NCBI GenBank assembly: GCA_020354625.1
Contig: CP070651.1
Location: 3,460,296 to 3,513,933, forward strand
Direction of reading: 5' to 3'
DNA: 53,638 nucleotides
Origin: Trueperaceae bacterium
GTDB lineage: Bacteria > Deinococcota > Deinococci > Deinococcales > Trueperaceae
Part shown: one piece after another, positions 36,187 through 44,142 of the stretch
How the letters are laid out: the number at the start of each line of letters is the position of its first letter
How positions within the stretch are numbered: position 1 is the first letter of the stretch
Notes under the pieces: generated by a model
The model's database searches: none
What the model was told of the DNA's origin: nothing
Seen by the model: the letters and a program-made list of their open reading frames with translations, nothing else
Position numbers and translations under genes: made by a program

Positions 36187-37730
36187 TGGGTGAAATGGAT
36201 GAGGGGGGCAGTGCAGCCTTCCGCGAACGGCTCTCGGAGATCCGGCACGACCTGAGGACCCCGGTCGGGCACATCATGGGCTACAGCGAGATGATCGAGG
36301 AGGATCTCGAGGATGAACCGTGGCCGGAGTTTACCGAAGACCTCAAAAAGATCCGTTCGTCCGGTGAGAAGCTCCTCGAGCTGATCACGGACCTGCTCGG
36401 TCCCTCGAAGGAGAACCCCGAAGACATCGATATCCCCTCCACCCAGTATCAGCTCCGCTTGCAGCTCAACCACATCAGCGGCTACTGCGAGATGCTGCAC
36501 GAGCTGATCGAAGATGAGGGGCGTGAGGAGCTCGAGCCCGACCTCGACAAGATCGGAGAAGCCGCCACTACCTTCGTGCGGATTTTGGACGAAAAACTCA
36601 CGGCGTCGTCATTGGCAGCTGGATCCCAGGGTGTGGCGGCGGAGACACCGGAGCCGCAACCTACGACCCAACCACCTGTCCAACCACGGGAAGCGGGGGT
36701 TGAGAGGGCAGACCTGGAGGTGCAACCTCCGGATGGTTGGCTCGGCGCGGGGGGCGATATCTTGATCGTCGATGACGACGCCGCCAACCGCGATCTTCTG
36801 CGGCGGCGCTTGGAGCGCCAGGGGTTTCTGGCGGTAGCGGTCGAGGGGGGGCGGGCCGCGCTCGAGCACCTTGCTGCAGAGCGCGTCGACTTGATCCTCT
36901 TGGACGTCAAGATGCCCGATATGAACGGTATCGAGGTGTTGGAGGTCCTCAAGAAAGACAGCGTCTTGCGCAATATCCCGGTGATCATGATCTCGGCTCT
37001 CGACAACATGGATCAGATCATCCAGTGCATTCTGCTCGGGGCGGAGGACTACCTCTTCAAACCGTTCAACCCGGTTCTGCTGCGGGCGCGGATCGGCGCC
37101 AGCCTGGAGAAGGTCCGTCTGCGCAAGCAGCAGGCGAAGCGCTGGACGGTTTTCGTCTCCTCACCGGGTGATGTGATCCCCGAGCGACGCATCGTCAAGA
37201 GCGTCATCAACCAACTCAACGACGAGTTTTCCGGCCAGGTGTTCTTGAAGCCCATTTTCTGGGAAGAAGAGCCGCTGCTGGCGTCCGAGACCTTTCAGTC
37301 CCAGATCCAGTCTTCGGGCGAGGTCGACTTCTACGTGGGCATCTTCTGGTCGCGGCTCGGTTCGAAATTGCCCGAGCACATTCGCCGGCCCGACGGCAGT
37401 CGCTATCTGTCCGGTTCCGAGTTCGAGTTCGAGGAAGCGATGGCCGGCTACCAGGAGCGGGGGCGTCCGGAGATTCTCGTCTACCGCAAGTCGGCCGAGC
37501 CGATGATACCGCTCCGTAGCAGGGAAGAGGTCCTGGACCGGGTCGAGCAGATGGAGCGGCTCGAGGGGTTCATCCGCCAGTGGTTCCAGACCGAGGATGG
37601 GGAGAGCTTCGTCGCCGCCTTTCACGTGTTCGACAGCGAAGAGCGCTTCGAGGAGATGGTGCTGGGGCACCTTCGCAAGTTGGTGCAGAAGCGGCTGGAG
37701 TCTGAAGGCTTGGAGGTTCGAGCTGGTTGA
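36186..37730 (+). CDS. DHp - receiver - DUF4062 signalling protein without kinase domain
   Basis: 514 residues with an unusual order. Residues about 10-70 are a histidine-kinase dimerisation helix pair with H21 in IRHDLRTPVGHIMGYSEM, close in sequence to the DHp of the kinase at 30339. Residues 85-140 look like a second, degenerate DHp without the His. After a Pro-rich linker, residues 190-310 are a receiver with D240 in LLLDVKMPDMNG and K292. Residues 319-505 are DUF4062 (TVFVSSPGDVIPER, FYVGIFWSRLGS, GSEFEFEEAMAGY), a domain usually found at the N-terminus of STAND NTPases. There is no ATP-binding domain, so the DHp may serve as a phosphotransfer element. GTG 36186 overlaps the previous stop; ATG 36195 is an alternative. 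Confidence 0.85.
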   Translation: MGEMDEGGSAAFRERLSEIRHDLRTPVGHIMGYSEMIEEDLEDEPWPEFTEDLKKIRSSGEKLLELITDLLGPSKENPEDIDIPSTQYQLRLQLNHISGYCEMLHELIEDEGREELEPDLDKIGEAATTFVRILDEKLTASSLAAGSQGVAAETPEPQPTTQPPVQPREAGVERADLEVQPPDGWLGAGGDILIVDDDAANRDLLRRRLERQGFLAVAVEGGRAALEHLAAERVDLILLDVKMPDMNGIEVLEVLKKDSVLRNIPVIMISALDNMDQIIQCILLGAEDYLFKPFNPVLLRARIGASLEKVRLRKQQAKRWTVFVSSPGDVIPERRIVKSVINQLNDEFSGQVFLKPIFWEEEPLLASETFQSQIQSSGEVDFYVGIFWSRLGSKLPEHIRRPDGSRYLSGSEFEFEEAMAGYQERGRPEILVYRKSAEPMIPLRSREEVLDRVEQMERLEGFIRQWFQTEDGESFVAAFHVFDSEERFEEMVLGHLRKLVQKRLESEGLEVRAG

Positions 37731-37787
37731 TGATAGGTTGAATGATGGGTTCCGGTTTTTTCACGGGACATGATTGGGAAGGGTGTT

Positions 37788-39197
37788 ATGTTGAAAAATC
37801 AGAAAGAAGTATTCAAGTTCATCAAGGATCAGGGCGTCGAGTTCGTCGACGTTCGCTTCATCGACCCGCCCGGTCGCTGGCAACACTTCACCATGCCGGC
37901 CGACGGCCTCGATGCAGACGCCTTTGAAGAGGGTCTCGGTTTTGACGGCTCTTCCATCCAAGGTTTCGAGGGCATCCAATCGTCGGACCTGCTCCTCTTT
38001 CTCGACCCGACCACGGCCTTCATCGACCCCTTTATGGCTAACAAGACGCTGGTGTTGGTGGCTGATATCACCGACCCGCGGACGGGCCAGGACTACGGCA
38101 AGGACCCGCGCAGGGTAGCCAAACGCGCCGAGGCGTATATGAAAGATAGCGGGATCGCCGACACCGCGTATCTCGGCCCCGAAGCGGAGTTCTTCATCTT
38201 CGACTCGGTCTCGTTCAACACCGATCCCTACAGCTTCGGGTTCAGCTTCAAAGCGGAGGACGCCCATACCGACGGCGACGCTTCGAGTGATGGCTACTAC
38301 ATCAAGAACAAGGGCGGCTACTTCCCGGCGCCCCCGTCGGACAAGTACCAAGACCTCCGTAGCCAGATGGTGAATAACCTCGAGGCGGTCGGCATACCGG
38401 TCGAGAAGCACCACCACGAGGTCGCCACCGCCGGCCAGGCGGAGATCGACGTCCGCTTCGACAGCCTGCTCAGCATGGCCGACAAACTGGTCAAGTACAA
38501 GTACGTGGTGCGCAACACTGCGGTGATGGCCGGCAAAACTGCCACCTTCATGGCGAAGCCGATCTACGGGGATAACGGTTCGGGGATGCACGTCCACATA
38601 TCGCTCTGGAAGGGGGGCAAACCGCTCTTTTACGAGAAGGGTGGCTACGCCGACCTCTCGGAGATGGCCGGCCACTTCGTGGCGGGTCTTTTCGCCCACG
38701 CGCCGGCGATGGCGGCTTTTACCAACCCGACCTTCAACTCCTACCGGCGCCTGGTGCGCGGCTTCGAAGCGCCTGTCAACCTGATCATGTCTGCCAGCAA
38801 CCGCAGCGCCATCGTGCGGGTGCCGGGCTACTCGCTCTCGCCCAAAGCCAAGAACGTCGAATACCGCGGTCCCGATCCGACCGCCAACCCGTATCTGTGC
38901 TTCTCCGCTCTGTTGATGGCCGGCTTGGACGGCATCAAAAAGGAGATGGGTCCGCCGCCGACGACCGACAAGAACCTCTTCGATCTCCCGGCGCGCCAAT
39001 TGCGCAGGATCAAGCAACTCCCCGAGAGCCTGGCCGAAGCCTTGGACGCTTTGGAGAAAGACAACGCCTTTTTGCTCGAGGGCGGTGTCTTTACCAAGGA
39101 GTTGATCGAGAGCTACATCGAGCTGAAGCGCGATGAGATCGAGCAGGTCTGGCAGCACCCCAACCCGATGGAGTTCGACCTCTACTTCGATCTCTGA
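37788..39197 (+). CDS. glnA: Glutamine synthetase type I, adenylylation tyrosine replaced
   Basis: Makes glutamine from glutamate, ammonia and ATP as a dodecamer. The family landmarks are present: FDGSSIQGF, PEAEFFIFD, the GSGMHVHISLWK metal/substrate region, and NRSAIVRVPG. The length (469) and C-terminal block fit the I-beta type, which is normally switched off by adenylylation of Tyr in NLYDLP. Here the motif is DKNLFDLP with F398 in that place, so the enzyme cannot be adenylylated there. ATG 37788 has GGGAAGGG at a good distance, whereas the in-frame ATG at 37770 does not. It lies just downstream of the signalling island, with a hairpin after its stop. Confidence 0.96.
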   Translation: MLKNQKEVFKFIKDQGVEFVDVRFIDPPGRWQHFTMPADGLDADAFEEGLGFDGSSIQGFEGIQSSDLLLFLDPTTAFIDPFMANKTLVLVADITDPRTGQDYGKDPRRVAKRAEAYMKDSGIADTAYLGPEAEFFIFDSVSFNTDPYSFGFSFKAEDAHTDGDASSDGYYIKNKGGYFPAPPSDKYQDLRSQMVNNLEAVGIPVEKHHHEVATAGQAEIDVRFDSLLSMADKLVKYKYVVRNTAVMAGKTATFMAKPIYGDNGSGMHVHISLWKGGKPLFYEKGGYADLSEMAGHFVAGLFAHAPAMAAFTNPTFNSYRRLVRGFEAPVNLIMSASNRSAIVRVPGYSLSPKAKNVEYRGPDPTANPYLCFSALLMAGLDGIKKEMGPPPTTDKNLFDLPARQLRRIKQLPESLAEALDALEKDNAFLLEGGVFTKELIESYIELKRDEIEQVWQHPNPMEFDLYFDL

Positions 39198-39206
39198 TGT
39201 GATTGA

Positions 39207-39240
39207 GTGGTGCCTCGACGGATCCCTGTCGAGGCACCAC
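39207..39240 (+). terminator. Hairpin after glnA (possible terminator)
   Basis: GTGGTGCCTCGAC (39207-39219), an 8-nt loop, and GTCGAGGCACCAC (39228-39240) form a perfect 13-bp stem 9 bp after the glnA stop and 24 bp before the next start codon. No T-run follows (GTGCATTGTTG), so termination may be partial or factor-assisted, or the hairpin may protect the glnA mRNA. Confidence 0.55.
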
Positions 39241-39264
39241 GTGCATTGTTGAGAGATCACCTAT

Positions 39265-41490
39265 ATGTCCAACACCGCAATCGACACCGGCGGGTCCCGG
39301 CTCGGTCTGCTCTTACCGACTCTGGTAGGAGGACTCGTGGCGGGCTTCTACGTGGCGCTGTTCATGTTTTCCTACGCCGCCGTGATCTTTACCGAAGACC
39401 TTGCGCCCTTTTTGCCGAGCGGGGTCGGGGCCATGTTGGTCGGCTCGGTGGTCATCAGTATCGTGATGGCCCTGCGCAGTTCGCTGCCGGGAGTCATCGC
39501 GGTCCCACAAGACAACCCCACGGCTATTTCGGCTGTTCTCGCCCTCGCCATCATGCAGCGCATGCCCGACACGGCGTCGCCGGCAGACGCCTTCACCACG
39601 CTGCTGGTGGGGATCGGACTGACCACCCTCCTCACCGGGGTGGTGTTCATGATCATCGGACGCTTCAAACTCGCCAACCTGGTGCGGTTCATTCCCTATC
39701 CCGTCATCGGCGGTTTCTTGGCCGGGACCGGTTGGCTCCTCTTTCAAGGGGGGTTCATCGCGTCAGCCGATGTCTCGCTCACGTTCGGTAACCTCGCCTT
39801 GCTGTTCCAGCCCGGTGTTCTGAAGCTCTGGTTGCCCGCCCTCGCTTTCGGTACGGTTCTCTTCGCCGTCTTGAACCGCTACAGCCATTACCTGATCATG
39901 CCCAGCATCGTCGCCGCCTCGCTGGCCATCTTCTACGCCGGTCTAGCGCTGAGCGGTACTTCGCTCGAACAAGCTGTGGCCCAAGGCTGGTTGCTCGAGC
40001 CGCTCTCGGGGGGAGGGCTCTTCAAACCGCTCACTCCGGCCGATGTGCTCGGAGCGGACTGGGGCATCCTCTTCGGGCAGCTCGGCACCGTCCTCACCAT
40101 CGTGTTGGTCAGCACCATCTCTGTTTTGCTCAACATCACTGCGCTCGAGACCGGGTTTCAGCGCGACATCGACATGAACCGGGAGTTGCAGTTCACCGGC
40201 TTGGGCAACGTGATCGCCGCCTTCGGCGGCAGCGTGGTCGGCTACCACTACGTGGGGATGTCGGTGCTCGAGCACAAGATGAAGGCCGACTCGCGCCTGG
40301 TCGGGGTGATCATCGCGGCCGTTTGCGGCATCGTGCTGCTGGCCGGTCCGGCGGTGGTGGCGCTGCTGCCGAAGTTCATCCTCGGCGGCCTGGCTGTGTT
40401 TATCGGCCTCGCATTTCTCTACGACTGGGTCTACCAGGGGTTCAAGAAGCTCTCGCGGCTCGATATGGCGATCATTTTGGGCATTCTGGTCGCCATCGTC
40501 ACTATTGGATTCTTGGAGGGTATCGCGGTCGGGATCATCGCGACCGTCGCTCTGTTTATCTTCAACTACAGCCGTACCAGTGTCATCCGGCATTCGGTAT
40601 CAGGCGCAAGCTACCACAGCCATGTCGATCGCCCCGCGGTTCAGCGCCGCTTTCTGAGAGAGAAGGGCGACGCGATTCGGATCCTCACCCTCCACGGCTT
40701 CATCTTCTTCGGTACCTCGAGCACGCTGCTGCAGCGCGTGCGTGAGGTGCTCGACGCCACCTCCCCGCGCTACCTGATCTTCGACTTCGGGAAGGTCGAT
40801 GGACTCGACACCTCTGCGCTCCACAACTTCGTGAAGATCAGACAGCTCGTCGAGGATCGCGGCTGCACCGTGGTGTACGCCGATCTATCGAGTGAAGTCG
40901 AGACTGACTTCGAAGGAGAAAGCTTTATCGACGGCTCGCCGCTCGTTCCCCACACCTTCAGAGATCTCGACCACGCGGTGGAGTGGTGCGAAAACCGGCT
41001 GCTCGAGGCCGAGAACATCCCACTCTCGGTCGACGAGCACCCCTTGCGCGAGGAGCTGGAGGCCGTATTTGGAGATGCAAGACTGGTCGAACAATTCGCC
41101 GGCTATCTCGAGCGGCGTGAAGTTGGTGCCGGTGAACACTTGATACGCCAGGGAGAGCCTGTAGACGATCTCTACTTCCTCGTTGCCGGCCGCGTGTCTT
41201 TGCAGCTCGAGTTCGACCACGGAGAGGTCCACCGCTTGCGAACGGTCGCTCCGGGAGCAATCATCGGTGCGGAAGGGGCCTTGCGCCAGGGGGTGCACCT
41301 CTGTCCTCAGTCGATCGTCGCCGATGAGGCGAGCACCTTGCTACGCCTGTCGGCAGAAGCTTTGGCGATGATAAAGGCACAGCATCCGACCGTCGCCGTC
41401 GCCTTTCAGGAGTTCATGTTGCACCACTTGGCGGAGCAGGTCGGTAGGACCACCGAGCTGGTGCAGGATCTGTTGGTCGTGGAGGAGTAG
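39265..41490 (+). CDS. SulP-family anion transporter with STAS and cyclic-nucleotide-binding domains
   Basis: 741-residue inner-membrane transporter. Residues about 15-440 are a SulP/SLC26 transport domain with roughly 10-14 membrane helices (GVIAVPQDNPTAISAV, NRELQFTGLGNVIAAFGGS). A STAS domain follows (about 460-570, YLIFDFGKVDGLDTSALHNF). At the end is a CRP-type cyclic-nucleotide-binding domain (about 595-725, LIRQGEPVDDLYFLVAGRVSLQ). The transported anion (sulfate, bicarbonate or other) cannot be told from sequence. The cNMP domain implies ligand gating, but the phosphate-binding cassette is not a clear match to a cAMP site. It follows glnA by 67 bp. Confidence 0.88.
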   Translation: MSNTAIDTGGSRLGLLLPTLVGGLVAGFYVALFMFSYAAVIFTEDLAPFLPSGVGAMLVGSVVISIVMALRSSLPGVIAVPQDNPTAISAVLALAIMQRMPDTASPADAFTTLLVGIGLTTLLTGVVFMIIGRFKLANLVRFIPYPVIGGFLAGTGWLLFQGGFIASADVSLTFGNLALLFQPGVLKLWLPALAFGTVLFAVLNRYSHYLIMPSIVAASLAIFYAGLALSGTSLEQAVAQGWLLEPLSGGGLFKPLTPADVLGADWGILFGQLGTVLTIVLVSTISVLLNITALETGFQRDIDMNRELQFTGLGNVIAAFGGSVVGYHYVGMSVLEHKMKADSRLVGVIIAAVCGIVLLAGPAVVALLPKFILGGLAVFIGLAFLYDWVYQGFKKLSRLDMAIILGILVAIVTIGFLEGIAVGIIATVALFIFNYSRTSVIRHSVSGASYHSHVDRPAVQRRFLREKGDAIRILTLHGFIFFGTSSTLLQRVREVLDATSPRYLIFDFGKVDGLDTSALHNFVKIRQLVEDRGCTVVYADLSSEVETDFEGESFIDGSPLVPHTFRDLDHAVEWCENRLLEAENIPLSVDEHPLREELEAVFGDARLVEQFAGYLERREVGAGEHLIRQGEPVDDLYFLVAGRVSLQLEFDHGEVHRLRTVAPGAIIGAEGALRQGVHLCPQSIVADEASTLLRLSAEALAMIKAQHPTVAVAFQEFMLHHLAEQVGRTTELVQDLLVVEE

Positions 41491-41499
41491 CGCTGAGAT

Positions 41500-41682
41500 C
41501 TATTTGGGCAGCGTCATGTTGACCCGTACGATCGTGAAAAACACTTCGCGTTCCTTCAGGGCGGCCGTGTTGACCATCAGACCGTTTGAATGATGCCACA
41601 GGTCGGGGTTGCCCTCATCCTGACGCCAGACCTCGACCGTTTTGAGTGACTTCAACTCTTGCAGGCTTGGGGAAGCAGTCAT
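41500..41682 (-). CDS. Small hypothetical protein, 60 aa
   Basis: I do not recognise it. It is a compact mixed-charge protein with three Trp/His positions (VEVWRQDEGNPDLWHHSNG) and no Cys or membrane helix. The ATG is preceded by GAGAGAGGAAAGG and overlaps the stop of the upstream small gene as ATGA, which supports translational coupling and a real two-gene unit. It converges with the SulP gene, whose stop is 9 bp away. Confidence 0.6.
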   Translation of the reverse strand: MTASPSLQELKSLKTVEVWRQDEGNPDLWHHSNGLMVNTAALKEREVFFTIVRVNMTLPK

Positions 41683-41879
41683 GCCTTTCCTCTCTCCGGT
41701 TCGGGCGGCTCGAGCCTCGGGTAAGCGCTGCTACCGAGACAACCTGGGCGGCCGCAGACCCGCCAGCGTTTCTGCTGGCAGGCTGGATCGAGGCAGGTCT
41801 GAGGAGATTGGGATTCAATGACCATGGGTTTGGGGTCTTCGATCGGCGAGGCGTGATCTTGCTTCCTGAGCGCTGTCAT
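41679..41879 (-). CDS. Small cysteine-rich hypothetical protein, 66 aa
   Basis: Unknown function. The central part has four cysteines in the order Cx4C-x7-Cx4C (TCLDPACQQKRWRVCGRPGC), which could form a small zinc ribbon. The start is the ATG at 41877-41879, with GGAG six bases before it. An in-frame ATG at 42107 would add 76 residues with no start signal. The stop overlaps the next start (ATGA). The pair may form a small metal-binding module, but nothing nearby tells its role. Confidence 0.5.
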   Translation of the reverse strand: MTALRKQDHASPIEDPKPMVIESQSPQTCLDPACQQKRWRVCGRPGCLGSSAYPRLEPPEPERGKA

Positions 41880-42463
41880 GTCGTCTCCAGGGAACACCGC
41901 CAGCCCATTTACTCGTATGTTCAGCATGCTACGAGGCATCTGAAGAAAATCTGACACGGGTTTCCGGTTGGCTGATGATCGGAAGTGTATGCATTTGTAA
42001 GAGTGCGCCCCGAGGGCAAGCGTTGCTGGTAGACTGATAGTGTTTTGACAGGTGCAGCGACAACTTGGTACCGTCGGTATCCGTTTCAAAGGTGGCAGCA
42101 GTCTCATTCCCTGTGCGTAGCGAGAAGGAGGGGGCTGTTCGACTCGTCTCGATCATCAGCTGAACAGTGGTATCGAAAGCTAGCCGAAGCGAATGACGAA
42201 CATCGACCCCTCAGTTTTATGCGGACTCGATCATCACCCTACCTAACTCCCGTACTCGGATTCGTTAGGAAAGATCATAGAAGCGGCAAGGACGAGATTT
42301 CTGATACCGTGGAGTCGGCGTCTATGGGAAATTGTGTTTCTCTTTCTGCTCTATTATTCGTAGCTAAGGAGGTGAGAGCTGTACAGTGCCTCATTGGATT
42401 TTTCGAATCTTGCAGCGTTCAAGCCCGAAACAAAATCATGTCGATAAGGGAGAGTTGGCAACC
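41880..42463. other. Long intergenic region / leader of the sugar operon
   Basis: 584 bp without a gene I can support. TTGACA (42045-42050) and TACCGT (42069-42074), 18 bp apart, form a plausible promoter, which would give the sugar operon a leader of about 380 nt. A strong AAGGAGGTG (42366-42374) sits before an in-frame GTG (42386) that would add 26 residues to the binding protein ahead of its signal peptide. I see no clear operator palindrome. Confidence 0.4.
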
Positions 42464-43924
42464 ATGAAAAGATTCATCATCCTTCTACTTTTGGCCAGCG
42501 CCATGCTCGGCGTCGCCTTCGCACAGTTTGAAGGCGTCGAGGCGACGATCGTGACCTTCACAGGACCGCAGATCGCCGAACCGCTACAGCGGCGCTCCCC
42601 TGACTTTGAAGCGCTTACCGGCGCGAAGATGAACGTCGTTACGGTGCCTTTCTCAGATCTTTACCAACAGATTCTGACAGATGTCGCCACCAATACCAAC
42701 AGCTTCGACGGCTTTGTATTCGCCCCGCAGTGGATGGTCGACTACATCGTGCCGGGGTTCCTTGAGGATCTAACCGACCGGGTAGCCGCCGACTCCGATC
42801 TGCTTTGGCAGGATGTGGCGCCGTTCTTCCGTGACTTCAGCTCTACTTTCGAGGGACAAATCTACACTATTCCTCTCGATGGAGACTTCCAGATGGTGTA
42901 TTACCGCACCGACGTTTTGGAGGAGAATGGGCTCGAGGCGCCCGCCACCTGGGATGACTACATCAATATTGCCGGCAGCGTAGATGGGCAGGACATGAAC
43001 GGCGACGGGGAACCCGATTTCGGTTCGTGTATCGCCAAAAAGCGCAATGCTCAGTCTTACTGGATGATCACCTCGGTTTGGGGGGCTTTCATCCAGAGTC
43101 AAGGGACGTCGCAAGGGGCTTTCTTCAACACCGATACCATGGAGCCGCTCGTCAACAATGCCGCCTTCGAATCGGCGCTGGACGTCTACCTGGCTACGAC
43201 AGAGTTTGGTCCGCCCGATGAGCTAAACCTCGACGTCGGCGATACCCGGGGTCTCTTTACGTCGGGACGTTGCGCTCTGTCGATCGACTGGGGTGATATC
43301 GGAACCTTGGCGATCGATCCTACGACCTCGGTTGTTCAAAATAAGGTTGGAGCCGTCATTCTACCGGGCTCGACCCAGGTACTCGACCGTGATACCGGTG
43401 AGCTGGTCGACTGTGACGCCAACACCTGCCCCTTTGCTGTAAACGGCGTGAATCACGCGCCCTTTGCCGCGTTCGGCGGTTGGTCTGGAGCGGTGAACGC
43501 CGCAGCAGATCCCCTGGTGAAGGATGCCGTGTACGCGTTCTTCTCCTACATGAACCAACCGGCCCAGTCGAATATCGACGTAACCATCGGAATCACCGGC
43601 TTCAATCCCTACCGTGTGTCGCAGTTCGAAAACTTGCCGCTTTGGATTACCGCCGGTATGAGCCGCGAGGCTGCGCTCAACTATCTCGGTGCCATTCGGG
43701 AGAGCTTAAATAGCCCCAATATGGTTCTCGATCTGCGCATCCCACAGAACCAACGTTACCAGCAGATCGTTCTGGATACCGCCATCAGCCAGCTCCTTGC
43801 CGGTGAGCTGACCAAGGAAGAGGCGATGCAGCAGATCTACGACGGTTGGCAAGAGATTACCGATGAGTTAGGTCTGGAAGACCAGCTGTCGGCCTACCGT
43901 TCCACGCTTGGGGTTCAGCGCTAG
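42464..43924 (+). CDS. Sugar ABC transporter substrate-binding protein
   Basis: Exported binding protein of the family 1 (MalE/UgpB-like) type, 486 residues. The signal peptide is MKRFIILLLLASAMLGVAFA with cleavage before QFEGVE; there is no lipobox Cys. The mature part has the usual two-lobe pattern (TGAKMNVVTVPFSDLYQQI, GKIY-like GQIYTIPLDGDFQMVYYRTDVLEENG, GWSGAVNAAADPL). ATG 42464 is supported by AAGGGAGAG ten bases upstream and by the signal peptide. It is the first gene of the sugar operon. It is separated from the permeases by 218 bp with a 34-bp palindrome, a layout that commonly gives more binding protein than permease. Confidence 0.92.
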   Translation: MKRFIILLLLASAMLGVAFAQFEGVEATIVTFTGPQIAEPLQRRSPDFEALTGAKMNVVTVPFSDLYQQILTDVATNTNSFDGFVFAPQWMVDYIVPGFLEDLTDRVAADSDLLWQDVAPFFRDFSSTFEGQIYTIPLDGDFQMVYYRTDVLEENGLEAPATWDDYINIAGSVDGQDMNGDGEPDFGSCIAKKRNAQSYWMITSVWGAFIQSQGTSQGAFFNTDTMEPLVNNAAFESALDVYLATTEFGPPDELNLDVGDTRGLFTSGRCALSIDWGDIGTLAIDPTTSVVQNKVGAVILPGSTQVLDRDTGELVDCDANTCPFAVNGVNHAPFAAFGGWSGAVNAAADPLVKDAVYAFFSYMNQPAQSNIDVTIGITGFNPYRVSQFENLPLWITAGMSREAALNYLGAIRESLNSPNMVLDLRIPQNQRYQQIVLDTAISQLLAGELTKEEAMQQIYDGWQEITDELGLEDQLSAYRSTLGVQR

Positions 43925-44000
43925 CAGATGAAGGTTAAGGGTCTGATGGAGAGGGTGACTCTCTGCGGCCCGGCTGGATCAATGAGTTGATGAAGTTCTC

Positions 44001-44034
44001 GTTTGCTTCGCTTGGCTTGCCAAGCGAAGCAAAC
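44001..44034. other. Perfect 34-bp palindrome between binding protein and permease genes
   Basis: GTTTGCTTCGCTTGGC-TT-GCCAAGCGAAGCAAAC is a perfect 16-bp stem with a 2-nt loop, beginning 77 bp after the binding-protein stop. No T-run follows. As RNA it would block 3'-exonucleases and stabilise the upstream message, as REP-type hairpins do after malE-like genes. It could also be a large operator; position favours the first reading. Confidence 0.7.
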
Positions 44035-44142
44035 AATCTGAGCACAACAAGCTTTGTAGACAGTATTTTTGAGCCGATCTGTTAAAGAGACGATGTTTAG
44101 GGAAGGGAAGCGTATGAATGCATTCAGTGTGAGGTTCGACTG

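Noticed and set aside
42045-42467. 140-codon open frame before the sugar binding protein
   Set aside because: No ribosome-binding site, no recognisable motif, irregular composition, and it overlaps the real start region of the binding-protein gene. Treated as leader sequence.
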